Source of the DNA: Clostridiaceae bacterium
GTDB taxonomy: Bacteria > Bacillota > Clostridia > Clostridiales > Clostridiaceae
Assembly (NCBI GenBank): GCA_902363375.1
Contig: CABIZX010000001.1
Location: forward strand, 1,426,001-1,490,000
Length of the DNA: 64,000 bases
Reading direction: 5' to 3'
Positions 25,000 to 34,004 of the stretch are shown piece by piece; the first letter of the stretch is position 1; every line of letters begins with the position of its first letter. A model generated the notes under the pieces. The model was not told where the DNA came from and searched no databases. It was given only the letters and a program-made list of their open reading frames with translations. A program made the position numbers and the translations under genes.

Positions 25000-27021
25000 T
25001 TATTCAAATTTAAAAGTATCAATCATTTCTTTTAAATTTTCAGCCATATGCTGAAGTTCATTTGCATGACCAGTAAGCTCCTCAGTAATACCTGTTACTT
25101 CCTCTGTTGAAGCAGTAACTTCTTCTGAAGATGCAGCAGTTTCTTGTGATATCGACGATATATTTTCTATCTGAGTAACAACAGTTTCTTTTTTTTCATT
25201 TATAGTGAATACATAGTCTCTAATTTCACTAATCTTACTTAACAAATCAGTGAAACCTGACATTATATCGTTAAATACAGATTTTGCTTCACCTACTACA
25301 ATCTCTTGATGCCCTACTGTATTTCCAGCATCCTCAATAGCTTCTACTGCAATTTCAGTTTTACTTTTTATGTCATCTACTATTTTTTTAATTTCTGTAG
25401 TTGAATCCTTTGACTGCTCTGCTAACTTTCGAATTTCCTCTGCTACTACTGCAAATCCCCTACCAGCTTCACCTGCTCTAGCGGCTTCAATAGAGGCATT
25501 AAGTGAAAGTAAATTAGTCTGCTCTGTAATTTGTGATATAGTATCTGACACAGCATTAATTTTATCTGTGCTCTCTTTCATTTCCATTATTAGATTGGAT
25601 ACTTTAATAGTTGAATCTTTAGTTTCATTAGATTTTTCTGTAAGGCTTTCTATCATATTTAGCCCTCTATTTGATAGATTGTTCGCATTTTCATAAATTA
25701 TTTCCATAGCTTTAGCAGATTCATTTAATAGTTTAAGATTATCTGATAGATCTATCATATTTGTAGCTCCATATTGTGCACTATTAGCCTGCTCAATGGC
25801 TCCACTAGATACTTCTTCTATAGCTCTAGCCACTTCACTTATAGATGCACTTGTCTCCTCAGACATAGCAGATAAATTTGATGCTGTTTCTAAAACAGTA
25901 TTGGAAGATTCATTAACACTTTTAATTAGTATTGATGTATTTTCTATCATTTCATTGAAACTCTTACCTAGAATTTTAAATTCATCCTTTGATTTTATGT
26001 CAACCCTAGCTCTTAAGTCACCATCCTTGACTTTATTAAAAGCTCCTAATAATTTGTTTATATTTTTTGATATAGAAGAACTAAATAACAAAGAAGCTAC
26101 TATAGCTATTACAATTATTACTACTAAAATTATAATAGTTATATCTTTAATACTATTTGTATCCTTTAGTAATTCTTTATTATCTAAAGAAGCTACTATT
26201 TTCCATCCAGTTAATTCACTTGTGCTATATACAGCAAACTTCTGCTCTCCATAAAAATCATATTCAGTAAACCCTGCTTTATTTGAATTTATATCCTTCC
26301 AAACAGAAAGCTTAGCAGCCTCATCTGTACCTATTATATCTTTCTTTGGGTGTGAAACTAAAACTCCATTATCATCGGCCACATATACATACCCTTCATC
26401 ACCTACTTTTATTTCTGATAAGTTATTTGAAAGACCTTCAAGATTTATGCTAATAGCAGCAACACCTATTACCTTATTATTTTTTTCAATTGTTTTTGCC
26501 ATTGTCACAACATTACTGCCATCGATAGCGCTTATAAAAGGGTCTGTAATAACTACTTGTCCTTTATTCTCTAAAGCTAACTTATACCATGGTCTTGATT
26601 TATAATCAAAATTAGCATCCATTCTTTCTTCTGGACATGCATAATAATTTCCTTTTTCTGAACCTATATGTATAGTAATGATATCTTTATCTACATTCTT
26701 TATGTCAGTTAATAGTGCCTTTCCAAATTCAAAATGCTCTTTATTATCATCTATAGCTTTAATATCTATATTATTAGAAATTAATTCAATAAAATTAGAT
26801 ATTCCTTTAAAATAGCTATCTAGCCCCCTGTTTACCTCTAAAATGGTCTGCTTACTTGTAGTCTCCAATTTATTTTTAAGTACTGACCTAGACTTAAAAT
26901 ATATGGTGACTCCCATTATATTAACTGGAACTAAGCAAATTAGTAATAGCACGACTACAAGTTTAACTTTTATACTCTGTAATTTTAGCTTACTTTGCAA
27001 TTTTAACTTTTTTACCTTCAT
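25000..27021 (-). CDS. methyl-accepting chemotaxis protein with dCache sensor domain
   Basis: This 673-residue chemoreceptor has a basic N-terminus and helix 1 ([22 protein letters not shown], about 21-42). A large extracellular dCache-type domain follows (about 45-285; [20 protein letters not shown] and [20 protein letters not shown] are typical). Then come helix 2 (about 292-315), a HAMP domain (about 316-370) and the long signalling coiled coil with tip [21 protein letters not shown]. It would bind a small molecule outside the cell and signal to CheA/CheW. The ligand is unknown; Cache receptors of this kind often sense amino acids. It has its own terminator. Confidence 0.93.
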   Translation of the reverse strand: MKVKKLKLQSKLKLQSIKVKLVVVLLLICLVPVNIMGVTIYFKSRSVLKNKLETTSKQTILEVNRGLDSYFKGISNFIELISNNIDIKAIDDNKEHFEFGKALLTDIKNVDKDIITIHIGSEKGNYYACPEERMDANFDYKSRPWYKLALENKGQVVITDPFISAIDGSNVVTMAKTIEKNNKVIGVAAISINLEGLSNNLSEIKVGDEGYVYVADDNGVLVSHPKKDIIGTDEAAKLSVWKDINSNKAGFTEYDFYGEQKFAVYSTSELTGWKIVASLDNKELLKDTNSIKDITIIILVVIIVIAIVASLLFSSSISKNINKLLGAFNKVKDGDLRARVDIKSKDEFKILGKSFNEMIENTSILIKSVNESSNTVLETASNLSAMSEETSASISEVARAIEEVSSGAIEQANSAQYGATNMIDLSDNLKLLNESAKAMEIIYENANNLSNRGLNMIESLTEKSNETKDSTIKVSNLIMEMKESTDKINAVSDTISQITEQTNLLSLNASIEAARAGEAGRGFAVVAEEIRKLAEQSKDSTTEIKKIVDDIKSKTEIAVEAIEDAGNTVGHQEIVVGEAKSVFNDIMSGFTDLLSKISEIRDYVFTINEKKETVVTQIENISSISQETAASSEEVTASTEEVTGITEELTGHANELQHMAENLKEMIDTFKFE

Positions 27022-27379
27022 AAAATTATCCCCCTCTGATGTATTTTAAATTTTTAGTAATTAATTTGTTATAAGTACTAAATATACCTATCAATTAAAC
27101 TTGTGTTAATTTATCCTTTAAATGCAAGCATATCTGAGATATTATATTATGTAATTTAGAATTTTACAACAAATTGTTTGAATATTTGTTTCAAATTCAA
27201 TATAAAATTTAATTATTCTAAAATATTTTCTATATAAATAAAAATTAATATATAAAATATTTGATAAAATTTACTTGTCTGTATAATTTTTAATTAATTT
27301 ATATAATTCAAGGTCTTCTATATACTCGAAAAATTTTTCAACCTATAATATATATTAACTAATCTATTAAATTGCATAT
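27022..27379. other. AT-rich gap upstream of chemoreceptor
   Basis: It holds the chemoreceptor's promoter region, which I could not assign, and the trailing end of the SHOCT gene's terminator. No ORF or riboswitch was recognised; c-di-GMP riboswitch landmarks are absent. Confidence 0.4.
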
Positions 27380-27409
27380 AAAAAGCTAGATGAAAACATC
27401 TAGCTTTTT
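27380..27409 (-). terminator. terminator overlapping stop of SHOCT gene
   Basis: AAAAAGCTAGATG (27380-27392) pairs perfectly with 27397-27409 around AAAA, with T-rich flanks. The gene's TAG lies in the stem. Confidence 0.8.
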
Positions 27410-27645
27410 TGTAATAAAACATTTTTTCTTTTTATATATTCCTCTTCATTTATTTCACCATTAACAAATTTCTCCTCAAGAATTTTAATTGCACTATTGG
27501 ATTTCCTAATATACTGCTTATATACTTTAAAAGCTAAGAATATCAAGCCTATAAATATTAACGCTCTAATTCCCATAGCTAAAATCATCCAAGAAGAACC
27601 AATTCCAGAACTAACCCCGTAAGTTCCAAAGCCTCCACAAAACAT
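27400..27645 (-). CDS. small membrane protein with C-terminal SHOCT domain
   Basis: This 81-residue protein has a glycine-rich start (MFCGGFGTYGVSSGIG), one transmembrane helix (about 21-43), and a C-terminal SHOCT motif, AIKILEEKFVNGEINEEEYIKRKNVL. SHOCT is a short helix pair found at the ends of many small membrane proteins, often mediating oligomerisation. AAGGAGGG precedes the ATG. The function is unknown. Confidence 0.8.
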   Translation of the reverse strand: MFCGGFGTYGVSSGIGSSWMILAMGIRALIFIGLIFLAFKVYKQYIRKSNSAIKILEEKFVNGEINEEEYIKRKNVLLQKS

Positions 27646-27718
27646 AAAAAACCCTCCTTACAAAATCTATATAATTTACTTTACAAGGTTTATTATATAA
27701 ATAAATTGTGGAGGATTT

Positions 27719-27766
27719 ATGAAGAATTTTAATTTAGTGTGCATTCTTGATATGCACTGTTTTTAA
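27719..27766 (+). CDS. possible 15-residue ORF with terminator, plus strand
   Basis: GTGGAGGATTT precedes ATG 27719, encoding MKNFNLVCILDMHCF. A hairpin GTGCAT/ATGCAC (27739-27757) followed by TGTTTTT overlaps its end. It may be the remnant of a gene or a small transcript; there is little else to support it. Confidence 0.25.
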   Translation: MKNFNLVCILDMHCF

Positions 27767-27841
27767 TATAAATTATGTTTAAAACTATAGTTTATTCTTC
27801 TTGTGTATTGTTGTATAGTAATCATTTAAAGTTTGCTTTGT

Positions 27842-28696
27842 CTATATTGTAAGATACATTTCATACTGTGAAATATTATCTCTTTTAAACCCTAAATGTT
27901 TAAAAAATCCTTCTAGTGATGCATTATTAGAAAATGCCACTGATATCTTTTGAATTCCTAAATTACTTATTATTTTATTTAATAGATATAGCCCTACTCC
28001 ACAATGTCTAAATTCATGTCTTACATAAATAAAATTAATTTTTCCAGTTATATTTCCACTTATAACTCCTACTAATTGTCCATTTCTAAATGCTCCAAAA
28101 CTTTTCTGATTATCTAGTTTTTCTAAATAATCCATATGATTTTGCCAATTAATATGAATATCCTTAATATAATCATCAAACTTTCTTAGTGCTACTATAT
28201 CTATTTCCTCTATATTTATATCTTTATTGTCTTTATCTGTATGCAACATATTTATGTTTTCTGAAGAAAAGTATGATAAATCATAAATTTTTTCATACCC
28301 AAACTTTTCATAAAAAGCAATAGCTCTATTATTACCTACTATAACTTCTAAAAACATTTGTTTACAATTATTTTTTATAGCATCTTCTCTGTGCAATCTA
28401 AGAAGGTCTTCACTAATTTTCATTCCTCTATAAGATGGTGCCACAGCCAAGGCCCCACATCTAATAATTTTAATTCCTTCAAAAATCTTTATACCACCTA
28501 AGATTACCCCTATGGCCTTACCTTCATCTAAAGCTATAAATGAACTCTCTAGAGAATTACCTTCTGCACCAAAGAATCTCTTAAAAAAATCCTTTTCTGT
28601 CATGTTCATCTTAACCATATAATCAGAAAATCCAACACTAAATCCTTGAAAAATTAAAGTTTTTTCTACCTCTAAACATCTTTTATAAGTAATCAT
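27842..28696 (-). CDS. GNAT-family acetyltransferase, two tandem domains
   Basis: This 284-residue protein has a first GNAT domain (about 1-150) with ALAVAPSYRGMKISEDLL and NNRAIAFYEKFGYEK, and a second (about 160-284) with RHEFRHCGVGLYLL and NNASLEGFFKHLGF. The glycines of the acetyl-CoA loop (Q/RxxGxG) are only partly kept in both, so catalysis may rest on the second. Substrate unknown. A remnant coding stretch lies just upstream. Confidence 0.83.
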   Translation of the reverse strand: MITYKRCLEVEKTLIFQGFSVGFSDYMVKMNMTEKDFFKRFFGAEGNSLESSFIALDEGKAIGVILGGIKIFEGIKIIRCGALAVAPSYRGMKISEDLLRLHREDAIKNNCKQMFLEVIVGNNRAIAFYEKFGYEKIYDLSYFSSENINMLHTDKDNKDINIEEIDIVALRKFDDYIKDIHINWQNHMDYLEKLDNQKSFGAFRNGQLVGVISGNITGKINFIYVRHEFRHCGVGLYLLNKIISNLGIQKISVAFSNNASLEGFFKHLGFKRDNISQYEMYLTI

Positions 28697-28716
28697 TTAT
28701 CCTTTTACCCCATTCC

Positions 28717-28842
28717 CTATTTATTACATATGAAATCTAAAATCATATCTCTAATATTAAATATAATTTTTTCATTTGCACAAACTCCCATTGCCCCTGT
28801 AGAGAACCCAACTCTATCTGTATATGATAAAATTATATATTT
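28717..28842 (-). pseudogene. possible gene fragment upstream of the double GNAT gene
   Basis: A 41-codon open stretch on the minus strand reads ...LSYTDRVGFSTGAMGVCANE...FICNK and stops at 28717, but has no start with a binding site and an in-frame stop just before it. Its composition looks protein-like rather than random AT text. I cannot name the parent family. Confidence 0.25.
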
Positions 28843-28892
28843 TTATCATCTTCTTTTTCTTATTATACTAGCAATCCCATTTTATAAAGTAA

Positions 28893-28936
28893 AAAACCAC
28901 TAACACTTCAATTATTAATGATAGCGATTTTTTCTA
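28893..28936 (-). terminator. terminator after clpP
   Basis: On the minus strand AAAATCGCTATCA pairs (with G-U pairs) with TGTTAGTGGTTTTTT, which ends in the T-tract. Confidence 0.6.
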
Positions 28937-28946
28937 TTTTTTAATT

Positions 28947-29519
28947 TTATATTACTTTATCAATTAAACCATACTCCACAGCTTCTTCTCCAGACATAAA
29001 ATTATCCCTATCTGTATCTTTTTCAATATTGTTTATCGACTTGCCTGTGTTATCTGAAAGAATTTGATTTAATCTTCTCTTATTCTTTAAGGCACGCTCT
29101 ACTGCAATTTTAATATCTGTTACTTGGCCTTGAGCTCCACCAGAAGGTTGATGAATCATGATTTCTGAATTAGGTAGTGCAAATCTCTTTCCCTTAGTAC
29201 CGCCTGCCAATAAGAACGCTCCCATACTAGCAGCGAGTCCAATACATATAGTAGATACATCACATTTAATGTATTTCATAGTATCATAAATAGCAAATCC
29301 TGCAGTTACAGATCCACCTGGACTATTAATATATAAATGGATATCTTTATCTGGATTATCAGATTCTAAAAATAGTAATTGTGCTATTACTAAACTAGCT
29401 GTTGTGTCATTTATCTCTTCCCCAAGAAATATAATTCTATCTTTTAATAGTTTTGAATAAATATCATAGCTTCTTTCTCCAAGACCCGTTTTTTCAATAA
29501 CATAAGGAATTGAATTCAT
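28947..29519 (-). CDS. clpP: ATP-dependent Clp protease proteolytic subunit (additional copy)
   Basis: This 190-residue serine peptidase has the ClpP fold: [17 protein letters not shown], the nucleophile serine in [13 protein letters not shown] (about 97), the histidine in [12 protein letters not shown] (about 122) and an aspartate in [17 protein letters not shown] (about 170). It forms a 14-subunit barrel that degrades proteins fed by Clp ATPases. Unlike the housekeeping clpP, which is usually next to tig or clpX, this one is coupled by ATGA overlap to an AraC-type regulator. It is therefore probably an accessory paralogue under specific control. Confidence 0.9.
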   Translation of the reverse strand: MNSIPYVIEKTGLGERSYDIYSKLLKDRIIFLGEEINDTTASLVIAQLLFLESDNPDKDIHLYINSPGGSVTAGFAIYDTMKYIKCDVSTICIGLAASMGAFLLAGGTKGKRFALPNSEIMIHQPSGGAQGQVTDIKIAVERALKNKRRLNQILSDNTGKSINNIEKDTDRDNFMSGEEAVEYGLIDKVI

Positions 29520-29953
29520 GCTGCCTTCACCTCACATTTAATATTAAAGTTATTGTAAGAAACATTTTCTCTTCTTTGTTTAAATACCTTAGAATTCATC
29601 ACTACCTTCAACTGGATTGGCCAAAAAACTTTATTTTTCCTATATGTTTGAGGTGATTCCATATATAATTTTTTAAAGGCTAAAGAAAAAGCTTGCTGTG
29701 ACTCATATCCAGTAGAAAAGGCTATATCAACAATAGGTTTATTAGTAAAAACTAAATTCCTAGCAGCTTCAGTAATCCTCCTTTTTTTGATATACTGATG
29801 TATTGTTTCTCCAACTCTATCATTAAATACCCTACTTATATGATATTTTGAGTAACCTGAAATCTCTGCTATTTTATCTAAATCCAAACCTTCTTCTAAA
29901 TGTCTTTCAATATATTCAACGATTTTTAAAATTACCTCTGTACTTGCTTCCAT
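29516..29953 (-). CDS. AraC-family DNA-binding regulator, DNA-binding domain only
   Basis: This 145-residue protein consists almost wholly of the AraC two-helix-turn-helix domain (about 8-105): [21 protein letters not shown] and [26 protein letters not shown], ending in SPQTYRK. There is no N-terminal effector domain; about 40 residues follow the domain. It resembles short MarA/SoxS/Rob-like regulators, which are controlled by abundance or stability. Its TGA overlaps the ATG of clpP, so the regulator and a protease subunit are made together. Confidence 0.88.
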   Translation of the reverse strand: MEASTEVILKIVEYIERHLEEGLDLDKIAEISGYSKYHISRVFNDRVGETIHQYIKKRRITEAARNLVFTNKPIVDIAFSTGYESQQAFSLAFKKLYMESPQTYRKNKVFWPIQLKVVMNSKVFKQRRENVSYNNFNIKCEVKAA

Positions 29954-30065
29954 TTCTTCACCTTCCTTTAAGTAGAATTACCTATTGTATATATTATACT
30001 AATAATAAAGTTCTAATTTCTTAATATAAATTGCTATCTTTATATAATTCTAATTATTTCTAAAG

Positions 30066-31022
30066 TTAAAGTATATGGTTATTATAAAGTAATTCTTTAT
30101 TATAAGTCTCATGTTTTTCAATTAATTTTTCTAAGGGTTTTCCTTTCATCATATCTATTATCATCGGTGATAAGATTGAAAGTCCATCACGATATCCCAG
30201 TTCTATGTGTTGATTTAGGGTACTTTGCATTATATTCACAGTGCCAATTCCACTTATTGTTTCTAAATGCACAGAAGGGTATATTTCAACAATATTACAG
30301 TGTTCAAATCCACTTCTATCCAAATCTTGTTTATAAGATAAATGTACAACTATAATAACATCACAATTATGATGTTTTAGTGGAGCTATTGGTACATTAT
30401 CTGCATTTTGACAAACATATTGGGGATTATTTATTCCTCCATCTGCATACCTATATCCATTAATCTTTATTGGCTTAAAAATAAATGGTACTGCACAGGA
30501 AGCCAGAACAATATCTATAAGTTCATCCCCTTCGTAATCATTTAGCCTAAAATACTCTGGAGTTTTTAAGTCTATATTATAAGCACATGCATAAAGAGTT
30601 TTATTGGACTCTTTAATAATCTGAAAGTTAACATATTCCTCAATAAATTCACGTATACCGCTTTGAGATAGTAATCCTAAATCACTTCCGCTAAGTAATT
30701 CATTAAATTTTTCTTCCTTCCCTATGTATCTCACTTTCTTTAGTAACTTTGAAATTTTCAAATTCCTTGCCAATGTCTGATGGTTGATAAACCTAGAATA
30801 TGTGAGGCTTGACCAACTTTCATCCATTATACTATTATCATTCATTGATAGCATTAGTCCATTTATTGTACCAATAGATGTACCTGATACAACTGAAACC
30901 CTCCTTATTATATCTAACTCCCAAAGGGCCTTAAATATTCCTGCCTCATAAGCTCCTTTTGCTCCACCACCTGATAATACTAATCCTATATTTAAATCAA
31001 ATAATTGCCTTATATCCTTCAT
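30066..31022 (-). CDS. patatin-like phospholipase family protein
   Basis: This 318-residue protein has all patatin landmarks: the oxyanion loop LSGGGAKGAYEAG (about 16-28), the nucleophile elbow GTSIG (about 47-51) and the dyad aspartate in YADGGINNP (about 192-200). It would hydrolyse acyl chains from lipids, probably at the membrane surface; there is no signal peptide or helix. The promoter and terminator are not obvious. Confidence 0.87.
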   Translation of the reverse strand: MKDIRQLFDLNIGLVLSGGGAKGAYEAGIFKALWELDIIRRVSVVSGTSIGTINGLMLSMNDNSIMDESWSSLTYSRFINHQTLARNLKISKLLKKVRYIGKEEKFNELLSGSDLGLLSQSGIREFIEEYVNFQIIKESNKTLYACAYNIDLKTPEYFRLNDYEGDELIDIVLASCAVPFIFKPIKINGYRYADGGINNPQYVCQNADNVPIAPLKHHNCDVIIVVHLSYKQDLDRSGFEHCNIVEIYPSVHLETISGIGTVNIMQSTLNQHIELGYRDGLSILSPMIIDMMKGKPLEKLIEKHETYNKELLYNNHIL

Positions 31023-31094
31023 AACTTACCTCGCAGCCATATAATTTACTTCTTACTACATTATACTCCTAATGCACAACATATAATTTAAAAT

Positions 31095-31146
31095 TGTAAA
31101 AAATAATAAACAACAAAAGGAAATTTATACTTCCACTTGTTGTTTA
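31095..31146 (-). terminator. terminator after HAAS membrane protein gene
   Basis: TAAACAACAA (31107-31116) pairs with 31137-31146, with a T-rich tract after it on the minus strand. Confidence 0.7.
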
Positions 31147-31155
31147 TCCATAGCT

Positions 31156-32151
31156 TTATTTATTATCATTACCCTTTATTATAGAATATGCTCCACTAAA
31201 GGCTCCAAATAGTACTCCTGTAACCGGGAATACAATCCAGCATATATGCCATGCTCCAAATACTAGTCCCCAGACTAAAAATATGGCTGTAACAACAGGC
31301 CATACAATTGCTGCTACGACATCTATTACCTTATTATTCTCCTTATTCTTTTTAGAATATTTTTCAGCTTGTAATAGTACATTATAACTACCATTTATAT
31401 TGCCACTTCTTATAAAAATAAATACTGCAATAGCCACCATTATTAATAATACAATTGCTCCATAGGAAGATAATCTGTCATCATTATATCCACCAACTGC
31501 TGATAAACTAATTAATGCAATAGGCGATAATACACAAAGTATAACACCTATTATTGTTAATCTAGTAAATCTTGGTGCAAATTTTTGTTTTAACACTTTA
31601 ATTTCTTGTTCCACATGTAATGGAAGTATAAAATCTTCTTCCAGATACTTATATCTATCAAGTTTAGTACCAGTATAGATAAATAATCCAACTGCAATAG
31701 CCACCAACACACACAATGGTATAACACTAAGTCCTTCTAAAACATCTATACCAATAGCTGTACCAAAAATACCATTCAATATAAGAGTATGCGTAAACAT
31801 TAACATTGCTGGTGCTAGAATGCATAAAACAACTCCAATTGCAATAAGTTTCCCATACTTAATTTTATCTTCAATATATGCTTCTGCTTCTTCCATTGTA
31901 ATAGTGGGAATATTATTAGTTTCTGTTATTGTTGTATTAATGCCAAGTTCCTTTACTAGTTCATCAATATTTCCAAACTCAGAAATTACAATGCCAATTG
32001 CTTCATTTTCAGTCTTACCACTTTCTTTAAGTTCATTATATTTATCCTCCATATTTAAAAGGAGTTCTTCTTTAATTTTTATAATATCTGCCGACCTGGG
32101 TAAGCTTGAAAAAATATTATCTAAATAATTTTTAATTGTCTCCATCCTCAT
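31156..32151 (-). CDS. HAAS-domain membrane protein, PadR partner
   Basis: The first 80 residues (NYLDNIFSSLPRS...IGIVISEFGNIDELVKELG) match the HAAS signalling helix bundle typical of DUF1700-type proteins encoded beside PadR regulators. Six or more hydrophobic segments follow (about 100-331). It may sense membrane state and act with the PadR protein. The gene overlaps the end of padR by 20 bases; AAGGAG lies four bases before this ATG, and a second ATG two codons later (32145) is equally likely. Confidence 0.78.
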   Translation of the reverse strand: MRMETIKNYLDNIFSSLPRSADIIKIKEELLLNMEDKYNELKESGKTENEAIGIVISEFGNIDELVKELGINTTITETNNIPTITMEEAEAYIEDKIKYGKLIAIGVVLCILAPAMLMFTHTLILNGIFGTAIGIDVLEGLSVIPLCVLVAIAVGLFIYTGTKLDRYKYLEEDFILPLHVEQEIKVLKQKFAPRFTRLTIIGVILCVLSPIALISLSAVGGYNDDRLSSYGAIVLLIMVAIAVFIFIRSGNINGSYNVLLQAEKYSKKNKENNKVIDVVAAIVWPVVTAIFLVWGLVFGAWHICWIVFPVTGVLFGAFSGAYSIIKGNDNK

Positions 32152-32476
32152 CCATCTCCTTAATAAATTTACTCATGACCTCTTTTATAACCTTCCACTC
32201 TTCACACTTTTCTTTATAGTAACTTCGTCCTTTTGGTGTAATCCTATAATAAGTTCTTCTCTTTCCAAAAGTTTCATCCCCATAAAAAGATTCTATATAC
32301 CCATTACTCTCTAGCCGTGTAAAGGCAGAATATAAGGTAGTTTCCTTTATAATATACTTTTCATTGGATAATTTTTTTATTGTTTTAGATATCTCATACC
32401 CATAAGATTCTCTCTCTAAAAGAGTAAAAAGAATTATAGTATCATTGTATCCTCTAATAACATCACTACTTATCAA
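32132..32476 (-). CDS. PadR-family transcriptional regulator
   Basis: This 114-residue winged-helix protein shows IILFTLLERESYGYEISKTIKK, TTLYSAFTRLESNGYIES and RRTYYRITPKGRSYYKEKCEEW, all classic PadR features. It would repress genes by binding a GTAGT-type dyad and likely autoregulates; inverted GTCGTAGTA repeats flank the -10 box upstream. It is co-transcribed and overlaps with the HAAS membrane protein gene, a common pair in Firmicutes. Confidence 0.9.
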   Translation of the reverse strand: MISSDVIRGYNDTIILFTLLERESYGYEISKTIKKLSNEKYIIKETTLYSAFTRLESNGYIESFYGDETFGKRRTYYRITPKGRSYYKEKCEEWKVIKEVMSKFIKEMDEDGDN

Positions 32477-32583
32477 ATTCTATCCTCCTCCCTTTACAAT
32501 TACTTATTTCATAGATAACTATGTATTTAGTCTATAGTATGCAATTACTATGCTTATCGTACTACGTCTAACGTACTTTATCT

Positions 32584-32619
32584 GTCGTAGTAATTATAGC
32601 ATATCATAACTACTACGAC
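32584..32619 (-). promoter_or_regulatory. PadR operator-like inverted repeat around a -10 box
   Basis: GTCGTAGTA (32584-32592) and TACTACGAC (32611-32619) are perfect inverted 9-mers; a minus-strand TATAAT (32593-32598 region) sits directly beside the first arm. Further CGTACTACG-like copies lie at 32558-32575. These fit autorepression by PadR. Confidence 0.6.
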
Positions 32620-32666
32620 ATGTGAAGTACTTTTTCCAATTTTTTTAAATTTATATATTAAAATAA

Positions 32667-32712
32667 AAATACAACAGCTGAATATACCCAAAGTAAATCA
32701 TCTGTTGTATTT
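32667..32712 (-). terminator. terminator after SDR gene
   Basis: AAATACAACAG (32667-32677) pairs perfectly with 32702-32712; the minus strand continues TTTTTATTTT. Confidence 0.75.
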
Positions 32713-32738
32713 CCATTTTTCATTTATTTTATTTGTTA

Positions 32739-33569
32739 TTAATAAGCAGTATATCCGCCATCACTCATGATTATGGACCCAGTGATATGCATTGCTTCAT
32801 CACTGGCAACATAAAGTATAGTTGCTGCTTGTTCTTCTGGAGTTGCACTTCTCTTTTGAAGACTCTCAGTTTTACCACCTATCATAGTATCAGCCTTAGC
32901 TTCCTCTATCGATTTTCCTGATGCCATAGCTGCACCTATTTTAGCCTTTATTTCATCTGAGCTTCTATCAGTTAATGGAGTATCTGTTCCAGCAGGACTT
33001 ACAGCATTACAACGAATATTAAAGCTAGCTAAGTCATTTGCCATAGCCTTAGTTAATCCATTAAGTCCATGCTTAGATGCTACATAAGCACAAGATCTAT
33101 AAAATCCAGTTGCACCTGCAATGGAAGATATATTAACAATAGCTCCACCTTTACCATGAGCAATCATATTTTTTGACTCTTCTCTACAACAATAGAATGA
33201 AGCATTTAAATTAGTATTTACTACACTAAGCCATTCTTCTGTAGAAAGCTCGTCAATTCTTTCACCATGTCCAACGATTCCTGCATTGTTTATTGCTACA
33301 TGAATTTCTCCAACCTCTTTATCAACTACTTCAAATAAATTAAGAATATCAGATTCATGTTGCATATCTGCAGCTACAAACATAGCCTTTCCACCATTGC
33401 CTATGATTTCGTTTACAACAGCATTGCCTCTTTCTTTGTTACGTCCAACCACAACTACAAAAGCACCTTCTTTAGCTGCTCTTAGGCATACCTCTTTTCC
33501 TATACCTGAAGTTCCTCCTGTTACAATCATATTCTTTCCTTCAAATCTTCTTGGAAAATAATTCATCAT
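32739..33569 (-). CDS. short-chain dehydrogenase/reductase
   Basis: This 276-residue classical SDR has the cofactor motif TGGTSGIGKEV (about 17-27), NNAG (about 93-96), the catalytic Ser in NISSIAG and YVASK (Tyr/Lys about 162-166). GRNKE after beta-2 favours NADP. The insert KAKIGAAMASGKSIEEAKAD is longer than usual. The substrate is unknown. AGGGGG precedes tandem ATGs; the first is used here. Confidence 0.88.
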   Translation of the reverse strand: MMNYFPRRFEGKNMIVTGGTSGIGKEVCLRAAKEGAFVVVVGRNKERGNAVVNEIIGNGGKAMFVAADMQHESDILNLFEVVDKEVGEIHVAINNAGIVGHGERIDELSTEEWLSVVNTNLNASFYCCREESKNMIAHGKGGAIVNISSIAGATGFYRSCAYVASKHGLNGLTKAMANDLASFNIRCNAVSPAGTDTPLTDRSSDEIKAKIGAAMASGKSIEEAKADTMIGGKTESLQKRSATPEEQAATILYVASDEAMHITGSIIMSDGGYTAY

Positions 33570-33949
33570 AATACCCCCTGAATTTTGTTAAATAAAAAAC
33601 ATACTTTTCTATATTATAACAAATTGTTTGAATTTAAAAATACAATTTACTCACTTATTTCATTTATTTATATCTAAAATTTCTATAAATCGATTTAATT
33701 TTAGTTTGTTTAAATATTAACTAGGTTTATATACATATCTTGTCAAACCCTATTATTTTTATATAACTACCATTGTATAAATATTTATAATCATTACGCT
33801 AAGGGCTCTATGAAAGTACATTACTAATATTAATTTATATTAGCAATGTATTTTGATAATTTTCTTTTTTGATTATACACTAAAAGCTTTAACTTAGATC
33901 TATATTAAATAATTACAATTTTCCACAATTTCATTAAATTTTCATAATA
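33570..33949. other. gap upstream of SDR gene
   Basis: An imperfect 14-bp hairpin TACATTACTAATAT/ATATTAGCAATGTA (about 33818-33851) is the only structure seen; it may be a second terminator or a regulator site for the SDR gene. No gene found. Confidence 0.4.
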
Positions 33950-33982
33950 GAAACACTGAGCATTAGCTATGCCCAGTGTTTC
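33950..33982 (-). terminator. terminator after RmlD-like gene
   Basis: GAAACACTG (33950-33958) pairs perfectly with 33974-33982, plus an inner GCAT/ATGC pair. Confidence 0.7.
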
Positions 33983-34004
33983 ATCCTAGTTTATTCTATA
34001 CTTT

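Noticed and set aside
27167-33636. Shared 16-mer AACAAATTGTTTGAAT near 27167 and 33620
   Set aside because: In 64 kb of such AT-rich sequence, many 16-base matches are expected by chance; the two flanking genes have no clear link.
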